DNA of 64,000 bases from Bog-473 sp963817735 (GCA_963817735.1 CAWFPP010000026.1:1-64000); one strand, 5' to 3'; positions 44,477 to 53,398 are shown, counted from the first letter of the stretch. Numbers and translations are program-made. Notes: a model not told the origin generated them from the sequence alone.

Positions 44477-45871
44477 CTACTCCCGCTCGGCCCACCAGAG
44501 CCGGAGACGCCGGGCCGCCTCCTCCTCGCCCAGCGGCCCCTCGTCGAGGCGCAGCTCCATGAGGAAGTCCAGGGCCTCGCCCACGGCCCGGCCGGGCCGG
44601 ATGCCGAGCAGCGTCATGATCTGGTTCCCGTCGAGGTCGGGGCGCAGCGCCTGCAGCTCCTCCTCCTCGCCCAGCTCGACGATGCGCGCCTCGAGCTCGT
44701 CCATGCGCCGGGCCAGCGCCCGGGCCTTGGCCGCATTGCGCGTCGTGCAGTCGCAGCGGGTCAGCTCGTTCAGCAGGTCGAGGTGCGGGCCGGCGTCGCG
44801 CACGTAGCGGCGCACCGCTTTGTCGGTCCAGCCCAGCCGGTAGGTGTGGAAGCGCAGGTGCAGCTCGACCAGCCGCACCACCGTGTCCACGTCGGACGCG
44901 CTGTAGCGCAGCGCCTCCATGCGCGTCCGCGTCATGCGGGCGCCGACGACCTCGTGGTGGTGGAAGCTCACGCCGCCGTCGGTGATGGCGCGCGTGCGCG
45001 GCTTGCCGACGTCGTGGAACAGCGCGGCCAGCCGCAGCAGCCGGTTGGGCGACGTCTTGTCGACGACGGCGAGCGTGTGCGCCAGCACATCCTTGTGCCG
45101 ATGGATCGGGTCCTGCTCGAGCGCCAGCCCGGGCAGCTCGGGGAGGAACTCGCCGGCTAGGCCGGTGCGCACCACGAACCACAGCGCCACCGAGGGCACG
45201 TCGATCGTGACGATCTTGTCGAGCTCGTCACGGATGCGCTCCGCCGAGACGATGGAGAGACGTCCGTGCATGTGCTCCACCGCCGCCGTCAGTGCGGGGT
45301 CCGGTTCGAGCGAGAAGCGGGCGGCGAAGCGCGCCGCGCGCAGCATGCGGAGCGGGTCGTCACCGAACGAGATCTCCGGGTCGAGCGGCGTGCGCAGGCG
45401 GCCGGCCGCCATGTCCCCCAGTCCGTCGAAGGGGTCGACCAGCTCCATGTGGGGCAGCCGGAGCGCCAGCGCGTTGATGGTGAAGTCCCGGCGCGACAGG
45501 TCCACGACGAGGTCGTCGCCGAACGTGACCTCGGGCTTGCGCGAGTCGGGCACGTAGACCTCGGCCCGGTGCGTCGTGATCTCGTAGACCTGGGTGCCCC
45601 GGCGGCAGCCGATGGTGCCGAAGCGCTCGCCCTGTGTCCAGATGTCGTCGGCCCAGCCCCGCACCAACCGCTCGGTCTCCGCCGGGAGGGCGTCGGTCGT
45701 CAGGTCGAGGTCGTGGGGCTCGGTGGTGCCTGACGGGCCCGGGAACAGGGCGTCGCGCACGGAGCCACCGACAAGGGCGAGGGTCTTCCCCGCAGCGGCG
45801 AAGCGACGCGCCACCTCCTCGGTGGCCTCGACATAGGGGCGGAACCGTTCGGGCACCGACGTGGACTGCAC
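44477..45871 (-). CDS. pcnA: CCA tRNA nucleotidyltransferase
   Basis: 464 residues. It adds or repairs the 3' CCA of tRNA. LALVGGSVRDALFPG and DLDLTTDA form the class II nucleotidyltransferase core, RRDFTINALAL and GDDPLRMLRAARFAARF follow, and a C-terminal HD domain (LFHDVGKPRT, FHHHEVVG) is present as in actinobacterial homologues (Rv3907c-like). The start is GTG 45871, 6 nt after TACCGT. It is divergent from the DUF6049 gene. Confidence 0.95.
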   Translation of the reverse strand: MQSTSVPERFRPYVEATEEVARRFAAAGKTLALVGGSVRDALFPGPSGTTEPHDLDLTTDALPAETERLVRGWADDIWTQGERFGTIGCRRGTQVYEITTHRAEVYVPDSRKPEVTFGDDLVVDLSRRDFTINALALRLPHMELVDPFDGLGDMAAGRLRTPLDPEISFGDDPLRMLRAARFAARFSLEPDPALTAAVEHMHGRLSIVSAERIRDELDKIVTIDVPSVALWFVVRTGLAGEFLPELPGLALEQDPIHRHKDVLAHTLAVVDKTSPNRLLRLAALFHDVGKPRTRAITDGGVSFHHHEVVGARMTRTRMEALRYSASDVDTVVRLVELHLRFHTYRLGWTDKAVRRYVRDAGPHLDLLNELTRCDCTTRNAAKARALARRMDELEARIVELGEEEELQALRPDLDGNQIMTLLGIRPGRAVGEALDFLMELRLDEGPLGEEEAARRLRLWWAERE

Positions 45872-45877
45872 CCGCCC

Positions 45878-45883
45878 ACGGTA
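45878..45883 (-). promoter_or_regulatory. -10 hexamer TACCGT, leaderless promoter of pcnA
   Basis: TACCGT on the minus strand, 6 nt before GTG 45871. With 45894-45899 on the other strand, it leaves only 34 bp for two divergent promoters. Confidence 0.55.
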
Positions 45884-45893
45884 GTGCGCCCTC

Positions 45894-45899
45894 TAGCCT
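45894..45899 (+). promoter_or_regulatory. -10 hexamer TAGCCT, leaderless promoter of the DUF6049 gene
   Basis: TAGCCT with a 6-nt spacer to GTG 45906. Confidence 0.55.
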
Positions 45900-45905
45900 C
45901 TCCCT

Positions 45906-47933
45906 GTGTCGACGCGCCGGGCCAGCACCGCCCTCTGCACGCTCGCTGTGGCCGTGACAGCCCTGGTCAGCACCATCGCCTCCGCTCCCAACGCGGGCGC
46001 AGCCGCACCGGCGCGCCCGAGCGCGCCGCCACTCGTGCTCGCGTCCCAGAGCTCGTGGGTCAGCGCCGCCCAGCCGTGGTTCAACCTCGTCGTCGGCGTG
46101 TCCTCCGCCGAGGGGGCCGCACGCGGACTACGGGTCAGCGTCACCTTCTACGGCCGCCTCGACGACTCGTCCCAGCTGCAGCAGTCCATCTCGGGCTCGC
46201 CTCCCACCGAGACGCTGCTGCGGATGCCGCCCGTCCCCGTCACCTCCGGGACGACGGGCCTCACCGCGGCGGCCTGCGTGACGGTGCTGCCCGAGGCCGA
46301 TGCCAGCGCGCCGGCGACGGGGCCTGGCGTCTGCGCGGCCGGTGCGCCGACCCTCACCCTCGGCTGCACGCCGCTCACCGGCCGGTGCGGTGACGTCTAT
46401 CCCGTCTCGGTCGCCCTCATGCGGCAGGGCTCGTCGTCGCCCGTGGCCCGCTTCACCACGTTCTTGACCTATCAGGAGCCGACCGCCGTCGGCGGCACGG
46501 GGCCGCTCCGCGTCGGCGTCGTCCTCCCCGTCACGGCGGGAAGCGGGGCCACCATGGCCGACGCGCTGACGGACCACCACGACGTGGCGACCACCCTGGC
46601 CGTGAGCCCGCGGGCGGTGAACCAGATGGAGGCGGCCCGCTCCCACGACGAGCGCACGCTGGAACAGCTGGCCGCGCTCGGCGACGACCAGCTCCTCGAC
46701 CAGCCCTACGTGCCCATCAACGTGGCCGCGCTCGCCGAAGCCGGGATCTCCGACGAAATCACCCTGCAGATGCAGCGGGGCGACGATGTCCTGCACAGCG
46801 CGGGCCTCAAGGCCGATACCGGCCCGTGGGTCGACACCACCTCCAACTTCTCGCAGGGCGACGCCGCCGACCTCGCCACCGGGTTGCAGAAGGCGGGTGC
46901 GTCCCAGGCCGTGATCAGCGACACCGACCTGTCGACGGGAGGGGCCAGCAACTACACCTTCGCCCAGCCCTTCACGCTCGACCTCGGCCACGGCGCCACG
47001 GTGACCGCCATCGGCGCCGACTCCACGCTGAGCACGCGCTTCACCGCCACACCGGGCGACCCGGCCCTCGGGGCCGAGCAGCTGCTCGCCGGGCTCTCCT
47101 TCGTGCACTTCGAGAACGCTTTCCTCACCGAGCCGCGCGGCGTCGTCGTGACCCCGCCGCCCGGCTGGCACGCCACGGCCCAGTTCATGGACACGCTGCT
47201 GGGCGGGTTCGCCGGCAACGCCGCCCTCAGTCCGGTGACCCTGGCGCAGCTCTTCACCCAGGTACCCGCCGGGGTCAACCGTGAGCCCGCTGAGCGCCAG
47301 CTCCAGGCCGGGGGGGCCGACCACGGCATCACCCAAAGCGCCGCCGACCGCATCGCACTCGACCGCCAGCAGCTGTCCTCGTTCAGCGCGGCCGTCGCCG
47401 GGCACCCCCCCACCCTGGTCACCCTGGGCGACGCCCTCTTGACGGCCGAGCAGCGCGGCCTCAGCGCGGCCGGACGCTCCGCCGCGCTGAACGCCTACTC
47501 CAGGTCCTTCGACGGCACCACCGGTCAGATCACGCTGGGGACCGAGCGCACCGTGACCTTCACCTCGCAGCGGGCCGCCATCCCCGTCACGGTGCTGTCC
47601 TCGGCGCCCTACCCGGTGACCGTCGTCGTCACGCTCAGCAGTGACAAGTTCACCTTCCCGGACGGCAACACGCAGCGCTTGACGTTGGTCCACCCCACCA
47701 CCTCGGTGCGAGTCACCGCCCAGGCCCGTACCTCGGGAGACCGGCTCCCCATTGACGTGACCCTGCACACGCCGGACGGGCAGGTCCTCATCGCCCACAC
47801 CGTGCTCACGGTGCACTCCACCGAGATCTCCTTCGTCGGGGTCGCCCTCACCGTCCTGGCCGGCGCCGTCCTGCTCGTGTGGTGGATGCGCACCTGGAGG
47901 CGGTCCCGCCGGGCCCGGCCGCGGGCGCACTGA
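45906..47933 (+). CDS. DUF6049-family secreted/membrane protein
   Basis: 675 residues. A Sec signal peptide (residues 5-32, ALCTLAVAVTALVSTIASA then AGAAAPA), a long extracytoplasmic region and a single C-terminal TM (VGVALTVLAGAVLLVWW) followed by an Arg-rich tail. This matches the Rv3909-like proteins encoded directly upstream of murJ in actinobacteria. The role is probably in envelope assembly; its mechanism is not known to me. It is separated from murJ by 2 nt. Confidence 0.85.
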   Translation: MSTRRASTALCTLAVAVTALVSTIASAPNAGAAAPARPSAPPLVLASQSSWVSAAQPWFNLVVGVSSAEGAARGLRVSVTFYGRLDDSSQLQQSISGSPPTETLLRMPPVPVTSGTTGLTAAACVTVLPEADASAPATGPGVCAAGAPTLTLGCTPLTGRCGDVYPVSVALMRQGSSSPVARFTTFLTYQEPTAVGGTGPLRVGVVLPVTAGSGATMADALTDHHDVATTLAVSPRAVNQMEAARSHDERTLEQLAALGDDQLLDQPYVPINVAALAEAGISDEITLQMQRGDDVLHSAGLKADTGPWVDTTSNFSQGDAADLATGLQKAGASQAVISDTDLSTGGASNYTFAQPFTLDLGHGATVTAIGADSTLSTRFTATPGDPALGAEQLLAGLSFVHFENAFLTEPRGVVVTPPPGWHATAQFMDTLLGGFAGNAALSPVTLAQLFTQVPAGVNREPAERQLQAGGADHGITQSAADRIALDRQQLSSFSAAVAGHPPTLVTLGDALLTAEQRGLSAAGRSAALNAYSRSFDGTTGQITLGTERTVTFTSQRAAIPVTVLSSAPYPVTVVVTLSSDKFTFPDGNTQRLTLVHPTTSVRVTAQARTSGDRLPIDVTLHTPDGQVLIAHTVLTVHSTEISFVGVALTVLAGAVLLVWWMRTWRRSRRARPRAH

Positions 47934-47935
47934 CC

Positions 47936-49705
47936 GTGCCCACCGCCCGCCGCGCCCGCACGCTGCCCCTGCGGACGTCGGCCGCCTACGTCGCGGTCGG
48001 GACCGGCGTCTCGCGGGTCACCGGGCTGCTCCGCTTCGTGGCCCTGGCCTGGGCGCTGGGCCAGACGACGCTGGCCGACTCGTACAACCTGGCCAACACC
48101 ACGCCCAACATCCTCTACGACGTCGTGCTGGGCGGCGTCCTGTCCGCCACCTTCATCCCCGTGTTCGTGGACCGCCTGGCCAACAAGACCGAGACCGAGG
48201 CCTTCGATTCCATTTCGGCCGTCCTGACGGTGTCGGTGGTGGTGCTCCTCACCACGACGCTGGCCGCGCTGGTGGCCGCGCCGTACCTCATCGACGCCCT
48301 CACCGTGCTCGACACGCATGCCGGCACCAACCAGCTCCATCGCGTCCTGCTCGAGCGACAGGTGGCCACCGGGTTCTTGCGCTGGTTCGTGATCCAGATC
48401 GCCGCCTACGGCCTCTTCGCGCTGGCGGCCGCCCTGCTCAACACGCGCCGCCGCTTCATCGCCGTCGCCTGGGCCCCAATCGTCAACAACGTCGTCTGCA
48501 TCGGCATCCTGGTGTGGTTCGGGCTCTGGGCCGGGCACGGCGCCTCCCTGGCCGGGGTGGAGCAGCACCACACCCAGCTGGTGCTGCTCGGGCTGGGCAC
48601 CTCGCTCGGCGTGGTCCTCCAAGGCGTGGCACTGATCCCCAGCTTGCGTCGGGCCGACCTCGGGCTGGTGCGCTGGCGCTGGAACCCGCGCGACGAGGCC
48701 CTGCGCGCCGTGACCCGGCTGGGCGGGTGGACGTTCGGCTTCGTGCTGGCCAACCAGATCGCGCTGTTCGTCGTCACCATCCTGGCCGGCAGTGTCGCCG
48801 GCCCCGACCCGGTCTCCTCGTACACCTACGCCTACGCCTTCTTCCAGCTGCCCTACGGCATCGTCGCCGTGACCGTGATGTCGGTCGTGACGCCCGACCT
48901 GGCCGAGCGCTGGTCGACCGGGCAGCGGACGGCGTTCCTGCACCGCATGACCGGCGGGCTGCGCGCCGTCCTGGCGCTCATCATCCCCTCGGCCGTGGGC
49001 ATCCTCTTACTGGCCAAGCCCTCGGTCGCCCTGCTGCTCGGCAACGGTCACAGCACCCCGGCCGAGACGGCGACGACCGGCGCCGCGTTGGCCATGTTCG
49101 CGCTCGGCTTGCCCGGCTTCTGCACCTACCTGTACCTCGTGCGCGTGCTGCAGTCGATGCAGCGCACCAGGGTCGCCTTCTACCTCTATCTGGTGGAGAA
49201 CGCGTTGAACATCGTCCTGGCGCTGCTGCTCGTCCATCCTCTCGGCGTGCGCGGCCTCGCTCTCTCGCTCTCCATCGCCTACAGCGTGGCGGCCCTCCTG
49301 GCGCTGGCCGTCTTCCACCAGTGGTTCGGGCGCCTGGCCGAGCGCGAGACCTGGGCGCCGCTGGTCCGCGTCATGATCGCCAGCGTGCCCATGGGCGTGG
49401 TCGTCCTCGTGGTGTCGAACCTCTCGGCATCGACCAGCGTGGCGGGGCTGGCGGCCCGGGTCGTCGGCTCCGTGGTGGCCGGCGGCCTCACCTTCGGCGC
49501 CGTCGTGATCTGGCTGGGCCGGCGCCACGACTCGCACCGGCAGCCGCCGTCACGTCCCGCCGGCCCGACCCTGCCCGGCGCGCCCAGAGCTCCGGTCCCC
49601 TCGCCGGGCGCCACCCGCCTCGTGGCGTCCTCCAAGGATGCGCCGCCGGACCCGCCGGCGCCGCGACCGGGAACGTCCTCCCGGGCCCTCGACAGACTCG
49701 TGTGA
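47936..49705 (+). CDS. murJ: Lipid II flippase MurJ (MviN family)
   Basis: 589 residues, about 14 TM helices. TGVSRVTGLLRFVALAWALG is the family start and DSYNLANTTPNILYDVVLGG the conserved cavity helix. RSLRRADLGLVRWRW-type cytoplasmic loops and AYAFFQLPYGIVAVTVMSVV follow. It flips lipid II for peptidoglycan synthesis. The C-terminal 60 residues are a Pro-rich cytoplasmic tail; the kinase-like domain fused in mycobacterial Rv3910 is absent. GTG 47936 is chosen; GTG 47879 would overlap the previous gene. Confidence 0.94.
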   Translation: MPTARRARTLPLRTSAAYVAVGTGVSRVTGLLRFVALAWALGQTTLADSYNLANTTPNILYDVVLGGVLSATFIPVFVDRLANKTETEAFDSISAVLTVSVVVLLTTTLAALVAAPYLIDALTVLDTHAGTNQLHRVLLERQVATGFLRWFVIQIAAYGLFALAAALLNTRRRFIAVAWAPIVNNVVCIGILVWFGLWAGHGASLAGVEQHHTQLVLLGLGTSLGVVLQGVALIPSLRRADLGLVRWRWNPRDEALRAVTRLGGWTFGFVLANQIALFVVTILAGSVAGPDPVSSYTYAYAFFQLPYGIVAVTVMSVVTPDLAERWSTGQRTAFLHRMTGGLRAVLALIIPSAVGILLLAKPSVALLLGNGHSTPAETATTGAALAMFALGLPGFCTYLYLVRVLQSMQRTRVAFYLYLVENALNIVLALLLVHPLGVRGLALSLSIAYSVAALLALAVFHQWFGRLAERETWAPLVRVMIASVPMGVVVLVVSNLSASTSVAGLAARVVGSVVAGGLTFGAVVIWLGRRHDSHRQPPSRPAGPTLPGAPRAPVPSPGATRLVASSKDAPPDPPAPRPGTSSRALDRLV

Positions 49706-49778
49706 TCCCGTCGGCCCTCGGCGCCACCGGAGACCGCGGAGACCCCGCCGAGCGGCCCCCTCCGTGGCAGACTCGTGC

Positions 49779-50639
49779 ATGCCCGGCGTCCACATCGTCA
49801 CCGACAGTGCCTGCGACCTGACCGACCAGCTCGTCAAGGAGCACAACGTCATCGTGGTGCCGCTGACCATCCGCTTCGGGAGCGAGGAGCTCGAGGACCG
49901 CCGCCAGTTGTCGCCGGCCGAGTTCTGGGAGCGCTGTCACGGCAAGGGCGACCTCCCGCAAACGGCGGCGCCCTCGCCCGGTGCGTTCCAGGCCGCCTTC
50001 CAGCAGGCCAGCGACGAGGGTGCCGACGCCGTGCTGTGCCTGACCATCTCCTCCAAGGTGTCGGGCACCTACGGCTCGGCCGTGACCGCGGCCGACACGT
50101 TCTCCGCCATTCCTGTGCGCGTCGTCGACACGTACTCGCTCACCATGGGCCAGGGCCTCCTGGTCATCGCCGCCGCCGAGGAGGCCGCCGCCGGGGCGAG
50201 CCTGGACGAGCTGGTCGCCGCCACCGAGGACCGCATCCCCCGCACGCACATCTACGGCGTGCTGGGCGGGCTCGAGCACCTCCAGCGCGGCGGGCGCATC
50301 GGCGGTGCCCGCGCCCTGATGGGCTCGCTGCTCAACATCAAGCCGGTGATCCAGCTCAAGGACGGTGCGGTGGCCGAGGAGTCCAAGCAGCGGACCCGGG
50401 CCAGGGCGCTGGCCTACCTGAACGACAAGGTCAGGGCCGACGCCCCGCTCGAGCGGCTGGCCGTGGCCGACGGTGCCTGCGACGACTTCGGCGACGTCGT
50501 GACGCGCGTCAGCGACATCGCCACGGAGCATCCGCTGGTGGTCGTCGATCTCGGGCCGGTGGTCGGGACCCACGCCGGGCCCAACACCGTGGGCGTCTGC
50601 TACATCGTCCCTGCCAGGGCGGCCGGGACGGCCGGGTAG
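49779..50639 (+). CDS. DegV-family fatty-acid-binding protein
   Basis: 286 residues. VHIVTDSACDLTDQLVKEH is the N-terminal DegV signature, LPQTAAPSPGAFQAAF the lipid-proximal loop, LTISSKVSGTYGSA and GGLEHLQRGGRIGGARALMG the later conserved blocks. DegV/FakB proteins hold a fatty acid for phosphorylation by FakA. No fakA is in the window. ATG 49779 fits the family start; GTG 49764 is an alternative. It lies where sigM sits in mycobacteria. Confidence 0.92.
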   Translation: MPGVHIVTDSACDLTDQLVKEHNVIVVPLTIRFGSEELEDRRQLSPAEFWERCHGKGDLPQTAAPSPGAFQAAFQQASDEGADAVLCLTISSKVSGTYGSAVTAADTFSAIPVRVVDTYSLTMGQGLLVIAAAEEAAAGASLDELVAATEDRIPRTHIYGVLGGLEHLQRGGRIGGARALMGSLLNIKPVIQLKDGAVAEESKQRTRARALAYLNDKVRADAPLERLAVADGACDDFGDVVTRVSDIATEHPLVVVDLGPVVGTHAGPNTVGVCYIVPARAAGTAG

Positions 50640-50642
50640 TCT
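50637..50642 (+). promoter_or_regulatory. -10 hexamer TAGTCT, leaderless promoter
   Basis: TAGTCT overlaps the degV stop codon and is 7 nt before GTG 50650. Confidence 0.5.
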
Positions 50643-50649
50643 CCACGCC

Positions 50650-50952
50650 GTGGCAGAGAACGACATTGCCGACGCGCTGTCGGACCGGGCCCTCGGGGCA
50701 GTCGACACGGTGGTCGCCACCGTCAACGACAAGGCCATACGGCCGGCCATCGTCGCCGCCCGGGGCATCGTCTTCGGCGTCATCATCGCCGTCATGGGCA
50801 TCACCGTCGTGGTGCTCTTCTGCGTCGGCTTCATCCGCCTGACCACCATCGCCGGGCACCGGATCTGGGCCTCCTACCTGGTGCTCGGGCTCATCTTCTG
50901 TGCCGTCGGCGCCGTGCTGTACTCGCGCCGCGGCGTGCCACCCGATGCCTGA
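50650..50952 (+). CDS. Small two-TM membrane protein
   Basis: 100 residues. An N-terminal amphipathic part (DALSDRALGAVDTVVATVND) precedes two TM helices (VFGVIIAVMGITVVVLFCVG and WASYLVLGLIFCAVGAVLY). No family is recognised. It overlaps trxB by 8 nt and so is probably co-translated with the thioredoxin system. Confidence 0.72.
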   Translation: MAENDIADALSDRALGAVDTVVATVNDKAIRPAIVAARGIVFGVIIAVMGITVVVLFCVGFIRLTTIAGHRIWASYLVLGLIFCAVGAVLYSRRGVPPDA

Positions 50953-51907
50953 GCGCCGCAAGGTCGTCATCATCGGGAGCGGTCCGGCGGGCCTCACCGC
51001 CGCCCTGTACTCGGCGCGGGCCCAGCTCGAGCCCCTGGTGATCGAGGGTGAGCCCTCCTCCACCAGCGACCAGCCCGGCGGCCAGCTGATGCTGACCACC
51101 GACGTGGAGAACTACCCCGGCTTCGTCGACGGGGTCATGGGTCCCGATCTCATGGGGATGATGCGGGCCCAGGCCCTGCGTTTCGAGGCCGAGCTGCGCA
51201 CGGCCAAGGTGAGCCGCGTCGACGTCACGCCCTGGCCCTTCGAGATCTGGGTGGGCGACCCCGGGGCCGACGAGCCCACCGTGCTCGCCGACACGCTCAT
51301 CGTGGCCACCGGGGCGCGCTCGCTCATGCTGGGCTGCCCCAACGAGGAGCGCCTGCTCGGCTACGGCGTGTCGACCTGCGCCACCTGCGACGGCTTCTTC
51401 TTCCGCGAGCAGCACATCGCCGTGGCCGGCGGCGGCGACTCCGCCCTCGAAGAGGCCCTCTTCCTGACCCGCTTCGCCTCCAAGGTCACCGTGATCCACC
51501 GGCGGGACGAGCTGCGGGCCTCGAAGATCATGCAGGAGCGCGCCTTCAAGAACCCCAAGATCGAGTTCCACTGGAACGCGGTCATCACCGAGATCCTGGG
51601 CGACACCAAGGTCAGCGGCGTGCGCCTGCGCGACACGGTCACCGGCGAGGAGTCCGAGCTCGACGTGAGCGGCCTCTTCGTGGCCATCGGGCACGAGCCC
51701 AACAGCTCCCTGTTCAAGGGGCAGATCGAGCTGGGGGCCAACGGCTACATCCGGACCTTCGACGGCACGACCAGGACCAGCGTGGACGGGGTCTTCGCCG
51801 CCGGCGACGTGCAGGACGACTACTACCGCCAGGCGGTCACCTCGGCCGGTTCGGGCTGCATGGCCGCCATCGACGCCGAACGCTGGCTGGAAGAGCGCGG
51901 CGAGTAG
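50945..51907 (+). CDS. trxB: Thioredoxin reductase
   Basis: 320 residues. FAD loop VVIIGSGPAGLTAALYSA, redox-active CATC in GYGVSTCATCDGFFF, NADPH loop VAGGGDSALEEALFL with the HRRDELRASKI discriminator, and the C-terminal FAD motif GVFAAGDVQDDYYRQAV. It reduces thioredoxin with NADPH. Start ATG 50945. trxA follows after 53 nt. Confidence 0.97.
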   Translation: MPERRKVVIIGSGPAGLTAALYSARAQLEPLVIEGEPSSTSDQPGGQLMLTTDVENYPGFVDGVMGPDLMGMMRAQALRFEAELRTAKVSRVDVTPWPFEIWVGDPGADEPTVLADTLIVATGARSLMLGCPNEERLLGYGVSTCATCDGFFFREQHIAVAGGGDSALEEALFLTRFASKVTVIHRRDELRASKIMQERAFKNPKIEFHWNAVITEILGDTKVSGVRLRDTVTGEESELDVSGLFVAIGHEPNSSLFKGQIELGANGYIRTFDGTTRTSVDGVFAAGDVQDDYYRQAVTSAGSGCMAAIDAERWLEERGE

Positions 51908-51960
51908 CCGGGAACAGAACCCGACGGGTGAACGTTGCACACCCTGACAAGGAGATTGCC

Positions 51961-52287
51961 ATGAGCGAGAAGATCGAGACCCTGACCGACGCTACGTTTG
52001 ACGAGCATGTCAAAGCTTCGGATGTCCCCGTCCTGGTGGACTTCTGGGCGGAATGGTGCGGCCCGTGCAAGATGATCTCCCCGGTACTCGAGGAGATCGC
52101 GGAGGAGCAGGCCGGCAAGATCCGGATCGGCAAGCTCAACATCGACGACAACCTCGACGTGACCCGTCGCTTCGACGTGATGAGCATTCCGACGCTGATC
52201 CTGTTCAAGGACGGGGAGCCGCAGGTCCGCCTGATCGGGGCGAAGCCCAAGGGCCAGCTGCTCGAGGAGATCTCGGCCTACCTGTAG
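51961..52287 (+). CDS. trxA: Thioredoxin
   Basis: 108 residues, standard size. The active site is FWAEWCGPCKM and the cis-Pro is in VMSIPTLILFKDG. ATG 51961 has AAGGAG 6 nt upstream; an upstream in-frame start at 51928 is not supported by a ribosome site. It is reduced by the adjacent TrxB. Confidence 0.97.
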   Translation: MSEKIETLTDATFDEHVKASDVPVLVDFWAEWCGPCKMISPVLEEIAEEQAGKIRIGKLNIDDNLDVTRRFDVMSIPTLILFKDGEPQVRLIGAKPKGQLLEEISAYL

Positions 52288-52289
52288 GC

Positions 52290-53261
52290 CTGCCCCTCGC
52301 TGTCGGAGACCGCGGTGACGCGGTCTCCGACGTCCAGCACCGGCTGACCGCCATCCTGCCCGGCGCGCCCGTGGACGCCGACGGCATCTTCGGCCCGGGC
52401 ACTCGGGCTGCCCTCGAGGCCTTCCAGCGGCTGCGCGGCCTCCGCGTCGACGGCGTGTGCGGTCAACAGACCTGGAACACCCTGGTGGAAGCCAGTTTTC
52501 GGATGGGTGACCGCTTCCTCTACCGCCGGACCCCCATGCTGCGGGGTGACGACGTGGCGGAGCTGCAACAGCGCCTGTGCACGCTGGGCTTCGATACCGG
52601 CCGGGTCGACGGCATCTTCGGTGACGCCACCGTGCGCGCCCTGGCCGAGTTCCAGCGCAACGCCGGGCTCCCCGTCGACGGGATAGTGGGCGGGGCCACC
52701 CTCAGGGAGCTGCTGCGCCTCGAGAGCCGCCACCAGGACCCCGAGCTGGTCTCCGCCGTACGGGCCCGCGCCGCGCTGCGCGACGCCCCGCCCACGCTGC
52801 GCGGCCGTCACATCGCGGTCGGTGAGAGTGGCGGCCTTGGCAGCGTCACGGGCGCCTTCAGACGGCGGCTGACCTGGGGCGGCATCCGGGTGACGGAGCT
52901 GCACCATCCCGACGACACCGTGCAGGCCAAGGAGGCCAACGAGCTGGGGGTCGATGTGTTCGTCGGGCTCCGCCTCAATCCCTCGACCTCAGGTTGCCGT
53001 ACCGCCTTCTGGTCCGGGCGGCACGACGAGTCCCTGGGAGGGCGGCGGCTGGCCGAACTGGTCCAGGCCTGCGTCCCCGAGGCGCTCGGCGTCACCGACG
53101 CCGGGGTGCACGGCATGTCGGTGCCGCTCCTGCGTGAGACGCGCATGCCTGCAGTGCTGATAGAGGTGGGTCCCGCCAGCCGCGTCGTCGAGGGTGCGCC
53201 CGCACTGGCGGCGGCGCTGGCCGCGGCGCTGGGCCGCTGGGCCGACGCCTCCTGGGATTGA
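52290..53261 (+). CDS. cwlM: CwlM-like pseudo-amidase with two peptidoglycan-binding repeats (apparent CTG start)
   Basis: About 323 residues. Two PG_binding_1 repeats (LTAILPGAPVDADGIFGPGT and LCTLGFDTGRVDGIFGDAT) precede an amidase-3 fold. Its zinc sites look lost: the usual PGHGG is VGESGG and the usual SIHANA is GLRLNPS. The late Glu motif VLIEVGPASR remains. Mycobacterial CwlM at the same locus is a regulator of MurA rather than a hydrolase, which fits. No ATG, GTG or TTG starts the first repeat. CTG 52290, 2 nt after the trxA stop, is the only nearby option, or there is an indel. Confidence 0.85.
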   Translation: MPLAVGDRGDAVSDVQHRLTAILPGAPVDADGIFGPGTRAALEAFQRLRGLRVDGVCGQQTWNTLVEASFRMGDRFLYRRTPMLRGDDVAELQQRLCTLGFDTGRVDGIFGDATVRALAEFQRNAGLPVDGIVGGATLRELLRLESRHQDPELVSAVRARAALRDAPPTLRGRHIAVGESGGLGSVTGAFRRRLTWGGIRVTELHHPDDTVQAKEANELGVDVFVGLRLNPSTSGCRTAFWSGRHDESLGGRRLAELVQACVPEALGVTDAGVHGMSVPLLRETRMPAVLIEVGPASRVVEGAPALAAALAAALGRWADASWD

Positions 53262-53276
53262 TTACTGGTAATCAAT
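53257..53276. repeat. Perfect AT-rich palindrome at the cwlM stop
   Basis: ATTGATTAC (53257-53265), TG, GTAATCAAT (53268-53276), a 9-bp perfect inverted repeat spanning the cwlM stop codon. It could be a terminator stem or a protein site. Its AT-richness is unusual here. Confidence 0.6.
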
Positions 53277-53369
53277 GACGCGGATTGCCCCGCCGGCGTC
53301 CATGTGGCAGTCGCGCGACCCGGGCGACGGTTACGCGATCAATGCTTCCGGCAGATGAACGAAGTGACA

Positions 53370-53398
53370 ATCCACAACGTCATGCACAGGTTGTGGAT
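53370..53398. promoter_or_regulatory. Inverted pair of DnaA-box-like sites / hairpin
   Basis: ATCCACAAC (53370-53378) and GTTGTGGAT (53390-53398) form a perfect 9-bp inverted repeat with an 11-nt spacer. Each arm contains the TCCACA core of a DnaA box. It lies in the convergent cwlM-parB gap, so it could also be a bidirectional terminator stem. Confidence 0.5.

Noticed and set aside
46128..47930. A 600-codon minus-strand frame opposite the DUF6049 gene
   Set aside because: Gly/Arg/His-rich shadow. The plus frame has a signal peptide, a TM and a conserved locus.
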